A stretch of DNA of 29,254 nucleotides from an uncultured Bacillota bacterium (GTDB lineage: Bacteria; Bacillota; Clostridia; Oscillospirales; Oscillospiraceae), in NCBI GenBank assembly GCA_947383275.1, contig CANDCW010000025.1:1-29254 (forward strand), given 5' to 3'. The position numbers and the translations under genes are program-made. The notes under the pieces were generated by a model. The model did no database searches. It was given only the letters and a program-made list of their open reading frames with translations, and was not told where the DNA came from. This document shows, piece after piece, positions 7,271 through 14,349 of this stretch. Positions within the stretch are counted from its first letter, which is position 1, and every line of letters begins with the position of its first letter.

Positions 7271-7953
7271 CTGGATTCACCTCGATCCTTTTTGATCTTC
7301 TTGCTTTTCTGCGCGGTGGCGCGGGCCTGTTGAATATCCGGGCTGGTCACGTTCCAGGTGTCGTCGTGATTTTGGATCAGCCATGCAAGCCTCTCCGGCG
7401 TCATGTACTTGGCGCACAGCCTGGGGAGATAGGCAGCGGTTTCGCTCCAGGTGTAGGGGTAGTCGATCCCCTCGCCATAGACAACATCTTTCTTCAGCTC
7501 ATCTACCAACGCCTGGTAAGTATTGCGGTCAAAGCTGCTGTAGCCGTCGCGCCCAGTGAGCTTTGCATAGGTGAGATCACCCACATAGCCCAGACTTTCA
7601 AAGTAATAGTCGTCACAGGCAGGAACATCCGCCAGGGAGTCCGGGTCCTTCAGCGCGGCCATGTACACGTCTCTGCCCTGAGCGATCAGCCAGCCCCGGA
7701 AGTCTACGAAGCCGTCGTCAGTGCAGCCGTCGCACAGAATGGCGGCTGCGGACCAGAGGCCGTATTTGTAGGCCAGGTCCCGGTAACCGTGGACGATGTT
7801 GTCAAAATTCAGTGCCTGTTCCGGGCTCATTTCCATCAGCCGGTCCTCCAGCCATTGGGCAAAGGCATCCATATCCTGACCGCACTGCTCCTTGGCCTGA
7901 CCGATCAGTACCCAGAAAGTGTCCTTGTTGATCTCGGTAACGGTTTCACTCAT
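7267..7953 (-). CDS. DUF4240 domain protein (stand-alone)
   Basis: A 228-residue protein that is almost wholly a DUF4240 domain: DTFWVLIGQAKEQCG at the start, LNFDNIVHGYRDLAYKYGLW, FVDFRGWLIAQGRDVYMAAL, DPDSLAD, then a segment that extends the domain to a PYTWSE...YLPRL motif. The biochemical role of DUF4240 is not known to me. It is a paralogue of the C-terminal two thirds of the next gene upstream but lacks that protein's N-terminal GWGEG domain. It starts with ATG in a 4-nt overlap with its neighbour and ends with the basic tail KSKKIKKDRGESR, immediately before parM. Accessory protein of the element. Confidence 0.8.
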   Translation of the reverse strand: MSETVTEINKDTFWVLIGQAKEQCGQDMDAFAQWLEDRLMEMSPEQALNFDNIVHGYRDLAYKYGLWSAAAILCDGCTDDGFVDFRGWLIAQGRDVYMAALKDPDSLADVPACDDYYFESLGYVGDLTYAKLTGRDGYSSFDRNTYQALVDELKKDVVYGEGIDYPYTWSETAAYLPRLCAKYMTPERLAWLIQNHDDTWNVTSPDIQQARATAQKSKKIKKDRGESR

Positions 7954-9119
7954 CTGGCATCACCTTCTTTCTTTTTGGGAGACCTCGTCTTTTTCTTCCT
8001 GGGCATGATCGCCCGCGCCCTTCGGATGTCCGGGTCATTGTGGTTCCACAGATGCCCCCGGCTGATATTGGACCGCAGCTCACTCGGTGTCAGACATTGG
8101 GCGGTCAGGCGAGGGAGATAGCTGGCAACCTCAGACCACTCATGGGGAAACTCGATCCCGGCACCATAAACAATTCCTTTTTTCAATTCGGACGTCAGCC
8201 GCTTCTGAGCATCGGGGGAAATGTCAGCATACGCTGTGCGGCCTGTCAGCCGCTCATGGGCCATATCGCCCACATAGGGCAGAGCCTCAAACTGGAAGTT
8301 CACACAATCAGCCAAATCCGCCAGGGAATCCGGGTCCCTCAGTGCAGCCAGATAGGTCTCTTTGCCCTGGTAGATAAGCCAGGCCCGGAAATCCTCAAAA
8401 CCACAATTATTGTAGTCATCCTCCTGCAAAAGAATCGCCGCGTTCCACAGACCGTACTTATCCGCTAATTCCAGGTAGCCGTGGGTGATGCTGTGGAAGT
8501 TCAGCACCTGCTCGGGGTCCAGCTCCAGCAGACGTTCCGTCAGCCAGTAGGCGGCCGCTTTCTGGTCGTTGCCGCAGACATTCTTTGCCTGAGCCAGCAG
8601 TGTCCAGAAGGTATCTGGGGTGATCTCCTTGATGGCGGGCCTGCACTGCTCCGCCTTTTGCACAGCCTCCAGCTGCTCCCTGGTCAGCAGCGGAGCACTG
8701 TCGTCCTGCCAGAAGTGGATGTACAGCCCCAGGCCGGGACCTTCACTGGGGCAGTGGGCGTAGCCCTCGCCCCAGCCGTTTTCCCACTCGTTTCGGCAGT
8801 ACCACCTCAGATCGTCTACTTCCTTCGGGGCAAGGTCCCCCTTGCTCTGGCAGAAATAGACCCCGTAGGGCTGGCCGTCGATCAGAGCTGTTGTGCGCGT
8901 AACAGAGATAATTTTTTCACAAATCTCTGACCAGTCCTGCTCGGGGGCGGTAAAAGCATTCCGGGCGTCCTCCTGAGACTGGAGCGACCAAAGGACGTTC
9001 ATGATCCGGTCCAAATGCTCGGGCCCCGCCGCCTGCAAGGGAAAAGAAGGACCGGGGTTGTCCCGGTCAATGATATCGACTTGGATGGGGCTATATAGCG
9101 CCAGTCTGCTATCTTCCAC
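7950..9119 (-). CDS. Two-domain protein: GWGEG domain plus DUF4240
   Basis: About 389 residues. Residues about 75-165 form a domain with IDGQPYGVYFCQSKG, a WYCRNEWENGWGEG core and YIHFWQDDS, shared with the C-terminus of the upstream gene. Residues about 170-350 are DUF4240 (DTFWTLLAQAKNVCGN, FEDFRAWLIYQGKETYLAAL, DPDSLADL), shared with the downstream gene. I prefer GTG at 9119, which has GAGGTG 6 nt upstream, to GTG at 9128, which overlaps that site. The end carries two basic clusters (RKKKTRSPKKKEGDAR). The position between two single-domain relatives suggests growth of the array by duplication, fusion and loss. Function unknown. Confidence 0.75.
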   Translation of the reverse strand: MEDSRLALYSPIQVDIIDRDNPGPSFPLQAAGPEHLDRIMNVLWSLQSQEDARNAFTAPEQDWSEICEKIISVTRTTALIDGQPYGVYFCQSKGDLAPKEVDDLRWYCRNEWENGWGEGYAHCPSEGPGLGLYIHFWQDDSAPLLTREQLEAVQKAEQCRPAIKEITPDTFWTLLAQAKNVCGNDQKAAAYWLTERLLELDPEQVLNFHSITHGYLELADKYGLWNAAILLQEDDYNNCGFEDFRAWLIYQGKETYLAALRDPDSLADLADCVNFQFEALPYVGDMAHERLTGRTAYADISPDAQKRLTSELKKGIVYGAGIEFPHEWSEVASYLPRLTAQCLTPSELRSNISRGHLWNHNDPDIRRARAIMPRKKKTRSPKKKEGDAR

Positions 9120-10233
9120 TGTGCTCACCTCGATCTTTCTTCGCTTGATGGAAGGGACGGTTGGGGACTATCCCCGCCTCCATTTCCTCTTTGGTCAAAA
9201 TACCCGTACTATTGTCCCGCCAGAAGCTGACGTACAGTTCGCCATATTCTGTCCTGCGGGGCCGCTGCGCAAAGCCCTCACCCCAACCATCACAATACTG
9301 AGAACGGCAATAGTCCTTTAATTCCCTAAGTTCATTTGAGGTGAGCGTCCCGCTGATCTGGCACACAGCAACGCCATATAATTCGCCGTCTATAATTTCC
9401 ACAGAAGGGAACAGCGAAACTACCTTTTCATTCACAGCGTCCGAGCCATCAAAGTAAGCCATGAGGCCCCGTTCTTCCTCCTCCGGCATCTGCTCATCCT
9501 CGATTCCCTGGAGGATCACATCCTGAAACATAGCCAGATCACCACCGTCCATAGGCTGCGGATCGTCATATTCCTGTTCCGTCAGCTCCCCGGACAGGCG
9601 GCTGTACAGTTTCAGTTCCGTTGTTTGATTCTCTATGTCGCTCACCTCCTGCCTGGGGGCCAAAATATCTTGAAATCCCATGCGATCCAGCACCTTCTCA
9701 TAGAGCTGCTTTTCAAATGCCTGGTATTCGGGGGTGGAAGTATCCACCGGCAGCAGCGTGGCGGACTCGTAAGTGCTGTTAGGGATGATCTCCCACTCCA
9801 CCGCCTGGAAATGGACAGCAGTCAGCCAGTCCAGGAGCTGATGGCCCTCCATCACCTCAAACATTCCCCGGTTGTCCTCATAAGGGAAACAGGCCGGCAC
9901 ATCGATCCCCGTCAGTTCCTTTGCCATGTGGTATAGAGTAAAGCCCTGGGCGTCCATGCTGGGTGAGATCGTGTCGTAAAACCGCTTCATCTCCTCCGGC
10001 GTAGACAGCCGGGGGCAAAACTCGTTCAGAGCGTCTTGGAGCGCCTCCACTTTATGGGAGAGAAAATCTGTATAATCTTTTTGCTCGTCCAATGTAAGCT
10101 GCAGCGATACACAATCCTCCTGGCTCTTTCCCAGCGTCTGCTGGACCTGCCGCAGATCAAACCGGGCCGTCTCCAGCTCGGCATGGACGACAGGGTACTC
10201 CCGGATCGCCCGGAGCATATCTCTCAGTCCCAT
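9109..10233 (-). CDS. Coiled-coil protein with C-terminal GWGEG domain, 374 aa
   Basis: Residues about 12-75 have a heptad-like pattern (AELETARFDLRQVQQTL, LSHKVEALQDALNEF) and probably form a coiled coil. Residues about 80-195 form a middle domain I do not recognise (YHMAKELTGIDVPACFPYED, EYQAFEKQLYEKVLDRMGF), a type frequent in conjugative elements. Residues about 275-355 repeat the domain of the next gene: IDGELYGVAVCQISG, YCRSQYCDGWGEGFA, LYVSFWRDNST. The tail is QAKKDRGEHSGR. It starts with ATG at 10233, 3 bp after the preceding stop, with GGGGTGAGG as ribosome binding site. Function unknown. Confidence 0.7.
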   Translation of the reverse strand: MGLRDMLRAIREYPVVHAELETARFDLRQVQQTLGKSQEDCVSLQLTLDEQKDYTDFLSHKVEALQDALNEFCPRLSTPEEMKRFYDTISPSMDAQGFTLYHMAKELTGIDVPACFPYEDNRGMFEVMEGHQLLDWLTAVHFQAVEWEIIPNSTYESATLLPVDTSTPEYQAFEKQLYEKVLDRMGFQDILAPRQEVSDIENQTTELKLYSRLSGELTEQEYDDPQPMDGGDLAMFQDVILQGIEDEQMPEEEERGLMAYFDGSDAVNEKVVSLFPSVEIIDGELYGVAVCQISGTLTSNELRELKDYCRSQYCDGWGEGFAQRPRRTEYGELYVSFWRDNSTGILTKEEMEAGIVPNRPFHQAKKDRGEHSGR

Positions 10234-10236
10234 TCC

Positions 10237-10659
10237 TCACCCCGTCTTTCTGAATCGGGTGAGGAAACGTTCCAGCACATGGATGCGGCCCTGCACCTTC
10301 CTGGCGGACACGTCCAGGCCGTTCATCTGGCCCTGGATGCGGCGGCGGACAGCCTTGAGGGCCTGCTGGTCGTTGCAGCACTCCACCACGATGTACTCGC
10401 TGCCGTGAGCCAGCACCTCCCGTTTGCCGCTCTCATCCCGGATGCTGGCCATGAGCCGCTGGCCCAGACGCTTCCGGTATTGCTCCTGGAGGACCGCCGC
10501 GTCGCCGGACACCCCGTGCCTGGCCAGAATAGCGGCGATCTCCCCGGAGCTGATTTTCATATTGGTGAACAGCTTTTCCATGATCTCCGCCTCCGCTTCC
10601 GGGGGCAGGATGGGTCTGCCGGGAGGCCCCATTGCTTTCGTCGGAACAGTCTTACTCAT
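10237..10659 (-). CDS. Hypothetical helical protein, 140 aa
   Basis: I do not recognise this protein. It is almost entirely helical and basic. After a Pro-rich start (MGPPGRPILPPEAEAEIMEK) come helices rich in Arg and Gln, and the C-terminal third (RRIQGQMNGLDVSARKVQGR) could bind nucleic acid or pack as a helical bundle. The GRP-containing N-terminus recalls DNA minor-groove hooks, which is only a suggestion. It starts in a 4-nt ATGA overlap with the last of the three paralogues and is followed 3 bp later by the coiled-coil protein, so it is part of the same coupled operon. Unlike its neighbours it does not end in Arg (ends RFRKTG). Confidence 0.6.
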   Translation of the reverse strand: MSKTVPTKAMGPPGRPILPPEAEAEIMEKLFTNMKISSGEIAAILARHGVSGDAAVLQEQYRKRLGQRLMASIRDESGKREVLAHGSEYIVVECCNDQQALKAVRRRIQGQMNGLDVSARKVQGRIHVLERFLTRFRKTG

Positions 10660-11390
10660 CGCTCCACTTCTTTCTTCTGAGATTTTTTAGGGGGCTCGAC
10701 CTTCTCGGGCCCCTTTGTGTCCTCTGGGCAGTAGACGTATAGCCCCTTGATCTCCTTGGCGGCGGCTGTCACACACTCAGAGGGAACATCTTCCCAACTG
10801 CGAACTACATAAACCATCTTCCTGCGGCCATCGTCCCGATCCAAAAAGCTGTAGCTGTGCTCTCCCTCCCGGCGCACAGATCCGCGAGTGAGGCGGTTGG
10901 ACTCAAACAGAAATTGCTCGACAGCTTCCTTTTCCGCAATGAATGCCGGCTTGATGTTATGCTCTGCTTCATGGGCCATCGTATGAATATACCGCAGCAT
11001 CCTGCGGATATGGCCGCACTCGTACTCCGGTGCTCCCTCGCCATACCGTCCGGTATGAAGGCCCCACTTTCCACGATTGAAGGGACTGTCCAGTTCAACG
11101 CTGAAAAAGCTCTTGTCCCATCTGCCCGTGATTGGGAAAAAACAGACGCTCCCAAACCTCGGGCCCTCGCCCGGACGGTGTTCGACAAAATAGACGCTAT
11201 AGCTGTCCAGGATGAATGGATGGGTAACGCCCATAGCCAGCTTTACCAGAGACTGAACCCGCCGGTCGGTCAATGGCTCATAAAAATCGCTCCAGCCTGC
11301 CAGCTTCCTGATATCCTCATCATCCGAAGCAAAGGCGCCGGCCCGGTATAATTCCTGCCACCGGCGCACGGAGATCGTATCCTGTGTCAT
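10656..11390 (-). CDS. Three-copy family protein, copy C (244 aa)
   Basis: The third and most diverged copy of a local paralogous family. It keeps the shared frame ISVRRWQELYRAGAFAS at residues 6-22, AGWSDF, the segment MGVTHPFILDSYSVYF, an ELDSP motif near residue 110, and a P-E-Y/F-x-C motif near 135. Like copy B it has a C-terminal domain ending in KGLYVYCPEDT. No catalytic pattern is obvious and I cannot name the family. The alternating strand and helix pattern suggests a compact cytoplasmic protein. ATG overlaps the previous stop (ATGA), with GGAAGGGAG upstream. The tail is KKSQKKEVER. Confidence 0.65.
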   Translation of the reverse strand: MTQDTISVRRWQELYRAGAFASDDEDIRKLAGWSDFYEPLTDRRVQSLVKLAMGVTHPFILDSYSVYFVEHRPGEGPRFGSVCFFPITGRWDKSFFSVELDSPFNRGKWGLHTGRYGEGAPEYECGHIRRMLRYIHTMAHEAEHNIKPAFIAEKEAVEQFLFESNRLTRGSVRREGEHSYSFLDRDDGRRKMVYVVRSWEDVPSECVTAAAKEIKGLYVYCPEDTKGPEKVEPPKKSQKKEVER

Positions 11391-12139
11391 CGCGCCACTC
11401 CCTTCCTGGCAGGCTGCCGGGGCTGCTGTACCGGGTCAGGCAAGGACTTTTCTGCGTGATCCGGGCAGCATACGTGGATTCCCTTGATGTTCTCGGCATG
11501 TTTTGAAGCAAACCCGGAAAGGAAAAGGACATCCTTCAGGTCAGCAGACGCCATCACGACGTGCAGCTGTCTATCCTGGGTGGATTTGTAGATGTAGCGG
11601 TGGGTTCCATCCAGATAAACAGGAGTGCATAATGGCTCCCCGTGCCTATGGATATATGTCTCGACCGCCTGCTTCTCCAAGACAAAGTCCGGGATAGTAT
11701 TTTGCTCCAGCTGCGGGCCCAGCTCATTGATGTACTTGACCATATCCCGAACATTCCTGCATTCAAATTCCGGGGTGTCAAATCCAAACCGCTCAGTTGT
11801 GAGCGCCCATTTCATGCGCTCATGGGGACTATCCAGAGATACCACAAAATATTTCCCGTCACGTTCTCCAGTCAACAGTTCGAAACGTACATCGTCGTAC
11901 AGCGGCCCATCCGATGGGCAGTTATTCTTGAACCAGACGTAATAGTCGTCCAAGATAAACGGGTCGGTAATGCCCATGACCACCCTGGCTATTTTTTTCA
12001 GACGGCCTGCCAGGGCTTCGTCCTGGCAAAACCAGTCACACCAACCAGCCGTGCATTGGGTGTGAATGTCCTTGGCGTCAAATGCGCCCGCCCGAAACTG
12101 CTCCTGCCACTGGCGGACAGAAATCTCATCTCTCATCAT
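11387..12139 (-). CDS. Three-copy family protein, copy B (250 aa)
   Basis: Full-length member of the local family. Residues 1-150 align with copy A almost without gaps: DEISVRQWQEQFRAGAFDAK, a C-TAGW motif, VVMGITDPFILDDYYVWF, YDDVRFE, the LDSP motif and PEFECRNVRDM. Residues about 150-235 hold the C-terminal part also present in copy C, ending IKGIHVCCPDH. Function is unknown to me. Two adjacent ATG codons at 12139 and 12136 can start it; the first overlaps the upstream stop (TGA) in an ATGA junction and follows AAAGGGGCGGAG, a strong site. The tail is QPARKGVAR. Confidence 0.65.
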   Translation of the reverse strand: MMRDEISVRQWQEQFRAGAFDAKDIHTQCTAGWCDWFCQDEALAGRLKKIARVVMGITDPFILDDYYVWFKNNCPSDGPLYDDVRFELLTGERDGKYFVVSLDSPHERMKWALTTERFGFDTPEFECRNVRDMVKYINELGPQLEQNTIPDFVLEKQAVETYIHRHGEPLCTPVYLDGTHRYIYKSTQDRQLHVVMASADLKDVLFLSGFASKHAENIKGIHVCCPDHAEKSLPDPVQQPRQPARKGVAR

Positions 12140-12164
12140 CGCTCCGCCCCTTTCTTTTTAGAAG
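12136..12164 (-). repeat. Gene-junction repeat, copy 1
   Basis: This 29-bp junction encodes the SKKKGAER end of copy A, the ribosome binding site of copy B and the ATGA stop/start overlap. By eye it matches the junction at 12660-12688 in 26 of 29 bases. Similar but less exact junctions stand at 10656 and 11387. Confidence 0.8.
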
Positions 12165-12663
12165 GATTCTTTGTTTGACCAGATGCAGATAGAGCCTGAC
12201 TGTCAATGAACGATGGCTTATCGCTGCGCTCCAACTCATGGGCTATGGCGTTGATGTATTGGCTCATGTCGCTGACCTTTGCGCATCGGTATTCCGGGAT
12301 GAAAAATCCCCGCCGCTCTGTGTACAGCGTCCATTTGAATCTTTCATAAGGACTGTCCAGAATGACAAGGAAATACTTCCCGTTCCGTTCTCCAACCAAA
12401 GGTTCAAAGCGCACATCGTCATAGGACAAGAGAGAATCCGTGCCGTTATTCCGAAACCAGACATAGAAATTATCCAGGATATACGGGTCAGTGATGCCCA
12501 TGACCACTGGGGCTATTTTCTTCAAGCGGTCTGCCAAGGCGTAATCCTGGCAGACCCAGCTTTCCCAGCCTGCGGTATATTGCGTGTCAGTATCCCTGGC
12601 ACTGAACGCCCCCGCCTGGTACTGTTCCTGCCACTGGCGGACAGAAATCTCATCCTTCGTCAT
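12136..12663 (-). CDS. Three-copy family protein, copy A, C-terminally replaced (175 aa)
   Basis: Residues 1-155 closely match copy B (DEISVRQWQEQYQAGAFSAR, KKIAPVVMGITDPYILDNF, YDDVRFEPL, ILDSPYERF), so these two are the most recent duplicates. The C-terminal domain of about 75 residues found in B and C is absent. In its place stands a short tail, ALSASGQTKNPSKKKGAER, that resembles the end of the DUF4314 protein encoded just upstream. The junction DNA is nearly identical to the DUF4314-copy A junction. The copy therefore looks chimeric, made by unequal duplication. It starts with ATG in an ATGA overlap. It may have lost part of its function. Confidence 0.65.
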   Translation of the reverse strand: MTKDEISVRQWQEQYQAGAFSARDTDTQYTAGWESWVCQDYALADRLKKIAPVVMGITDPYILDNFYVWFRNNGTDSLLSYDDVRFEPLVGERNGKYFLVILDSPYERFKWTLYTERRGFFIPEYRCAKVSDMSQYINAIAHELERSDKPSFIDSQALSASGQTKNPSKKKGAER

Positions 12664-12688
12664 CGCTCCGCTCCCCTCTTTTTAGAAG
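12660..12688 (-). repeat. Gene-junction repeat, copy 2
   Basis: This is the second copy of the 29-bp junction. It encodes the end of the DUF4314 protein (SKKRGAER), the ribosome binding site of copy A and the ATGA overlap. The genes before the two junctions are unrelated, so the likeness is not simply inherited with a common upstream gene. Confidence 0.8.
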
Positions 12689-12974
12689 TCTTATGGGGTG
12701 CGGATACAGGCAGAGACTTGGTGTGAGTGCCGTGGTCGGGCTCTTGCTCCTGGTCCGGCGGCATGACGGAGAAGCGGTCCTGGCCCATCACCACCCCCAG
12801 GTCCCGGCCATTGTCCCACTTAATGTGGAAAGTACCCAGGTCGTCAATAGCATAAAGAGTCCCCATGGTTCCCGGTTCAATGGGATCTGGGTCATCTACC
12901 ATCCTATTGAGTTTAATACGGGAGCCGATAGGGTACTGTTCCCGCATAGAGTTAAGACGTTCACGATCAATCAT
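12660..12974 (-). CDS. DUF4314 domain protein
   Basis: A 104-residue protein matching DUF4314: MIDRERLNSMREQYPIGSRI, then a beta-rich core with EPGTMGTLYAIDDLGTFHI and a WDNGRDLGV segment, the layout of a small SH3-like barrel typical of this family in conjugative elements and phages. Its role is not known. ATG at 12974 is chosen because GGGAGGTGTGAAG precedes it and the family starts there; an in-frame ATG at 13007 would add 11 residues lying inside parB-like coding sequence. It overlaps the parB-like gene by 8 nt. The C-terminal 30 residues are disordered and end SKKRGAER, almost the same as the next protein's end. Confidence 0.8.
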   Translation of the reverse strand: MIDRERLNSMREQYPIGSRIKLNRMVDDPDPIEPGTMGTLYAIDDLGTFHIKWDNGRDLGVVMGQDRFSVMPPDQEQEPDHGTHTKSLPVSAPHKTSKKRGAER

Positions 12975-13896
12975 CTTCACACCTCCCTTCTGCGCCGCCT
13001 GTCTCAACAGGCAGCAATTTCTCTAAAAGACCGGCGATGGCGGAGAATACCTCCGCCAGTTCACGGGCCTCCTTGACGCTGTCCTGGATCTCGTCGGGCC
13101 GCATCCGGGTGCCCTCTACCCAGAAACGGACATTTTCTTCCGTGGGGGTGAGGAGGACAGCCCGCTCAAAGGCTTTGCAGAACAGCGCAGCGATCTTGCC
13201 CCGGCGATCCGCCTCAGCGTCCAGGGTCTGAACTTCCTTTTTTGCCTTTACCAGCTCCACCGCCTGGGCCGCGGCCTCCTCACGCTCCTCCTCCGGGAGC
13301 TCCTGCACCTGCCGGGTGATGTTGTAGCCCTGGTTGATGGACAGATCGCCGCTGTCCAGGGCCTCTTTCACAGCGGGAGGGGCGTGCTCGTCAATCTGCA
13401 TGACCTTGCCCATTGTGACCTCACCGATACCGACAGTATCCGCCAGCTCTTTGCGGGTATTGACAGGAGGGGCAGGCGGCTGACCTTCTGACAATGTTGT
13501 CAAAAGGTCTGTGCGGGTTCCCATATTTTCTTTCGCCCTGGCCTCAATGTCAGATTTTAGCTTGAGGGCGATCTTACCCAACTCCCACTTGTCCAGATTG
13601 CGGCGGCCCTTCTGGGTGTCCAGCGCCCACTGCTTGGCCTCCAGCATATCCTCGAAAGAGAAAACAGCCATTTTATACGGAATATCGTGTTTCTCACACA
13701 GCATCTGCCGATTGTGACCGTCTACAATGGCCATGTCCTCATTGACGATGATGGGGGAGTAACAGCCGTTTTTCAGCAGATCGGCCTCCAGAGCGGCCAG
13801 CTGCTCTCCCGTCAGCGGAGGGAGCAGAGAGGCCAGCTCAGGCAGCACCACCGGGGCGCGCTCGGTACTGCTGTACTCAATACCTGTGTTCCTCAT
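12967..13896 (-). CDS. ParB/Srx-type N-terminal domain DNA-binding protein
   Basis: A 309-residue ParB-like protein. The N-terminal ParB/sulfiredoxin-fold domain is seen in SPIIVNEDMAIVDGHNRQML (residues about 47-66), where DGHNR is the nucleotide-binding motif. A helix-turn-helix follows near residues 148-168 (TRKELADTVGIGEVTMGKV), then a long acidic helical C-terminus. No ParA is adjacent, and the element has a separate ParM/ParR pair, so this protein is more likely a regulator or DNA-processing factor than a partition protein. Its ATG overlaps the SSB stop by one base (TAATG), a classic coupling junction, so the two are made together. Confidence 0.85.
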   Translation of the reverse strand: MRNTGIEYSSTERAPVVLPELASLLPPLTGEQLAALEADLLKNGCYSPIIVNEDMAIVDGHNRQMLCEKHDIPYKMAVFSFEDMLEAKQWALDTQKGRRNLDKWELGKIALKLKSDIEARAKENMGTRTDLLTTLSEGQPPAPPVNTRKELADTVGIGEVTMGKVMQIDEHAPPAVKEALDSGDLSINQGYNITRQVQELPEEEREEAAAQAVELVKAKKEVQTLDAEADRRGKIAALFCKAFERAVLLTPTEENVRFWVEGTRMRPDEIQDSVKEARELAEVFSAIAGLLEKLLPVETGGAEGRCEDD

Positions 13897-14270
13897 TAAG
13901 CAGCCTCACAGGGTTGCTCCTCCTCGGGGAGGGCTGCGGCTCCCTCGTCCACCCGCCTGGGGGACAAAAACTCCACCTCGTTGGCCTTGATGAGGAAACC
14001 CGGCTGACGGCTGGGGTCCTCGGAAAAAACGATGGTTTCAAAGTCCCCGGAGGCGGCCAGCTTGCAGCCCTTGTAGGCGAAGGCGGCGCACCGCTCGGCC
14101 AGGGGGCCGCGTACCTTGATGGAGATGAAATCGGTGATTTTCTCCCCCGCCCGGTTCCGGTAGCGGCGGTCGGAGGCGATACGCAGGATGGTGTAGGGGA
14201 TGCCGGTGGACTCGTCCATCTTCAGCTCCACGTCTCGGGTCAGATTCCCGATTGCGGTAATCTTCAGCAT
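13896..14270 (-). CDS. ssb: Single-stranded DNA-binding protein
   Basis: A 124-residue SSB with one OB fold: MLKITAIGNLTRDVELKMDE at the start, TDFISIKVRGPLAERCAAF in the middle and LIKANEVEFL near residue 100, in the family order. It should coat single-stranded DNA during conjugative transfer and rolling-circle replication. The C-terminus is acidic (EEEQPCEAA) but lacks the usual DDDIPF-type tip that recruits host replication proteins, so partner binding may differ. ATG at 14270 has AAAAGGAGT as ribosome binding site. It is the first gene after the hairpin that follows the adhesin gene and so probably heads the left operon. Confidence 0.88.
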   Translation of the reverse strand: MLKITAIGNLTRDVELKMDESTGIPYTILRIASDRRYRNRAGEKITDFISIKVRGPLAERCAAFAYKGCKLAASGDFETIVFSEDPSRQPGFLIKANEVEFLSPRRVDEGAAALPEEEQPCEAA

Positions 14271-14312
14271 TGTGATCTACTCCTTTTGGTGATATTATTT
14301 AAAGGTATAGCG

Positions 14313-14342
14313 CAGGAGGCCCGCCGTGGGGCGGACCTCCTG
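14313..14342 (-). terminator. Strong hairpin after the adhesin gene
   Basis: The two arms CAGGAGGTCCGCC and GGCGGGCCTCCTG (minus strand) form a 13-bp stem with one G-U pair and a 4-nt loop, beginning about 7 bp after the adhesin stop. It is followed by CGCTATACCTTTAAAT rather than a solid T run, so it could act as a weak terminator or as a 3' stabiliser that partly separates the adhesin from the ssb operon. Confidence 0.6.
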
Positions 14343-14349
14343 TGGGAAA

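Noticed and set aside
6215..7333. Open frame of 372 codons on the plus strand
   Set aside because: Antisense to parM, whose nucleotide-binding motifs are clear.
12967..14270. ParABS-type partition locus
   Set aside because: A ParB-like protein is present but no ParA is adjacent and no parS-like palindromes were seen; the ParM/ParR pair is the better partition candidate.
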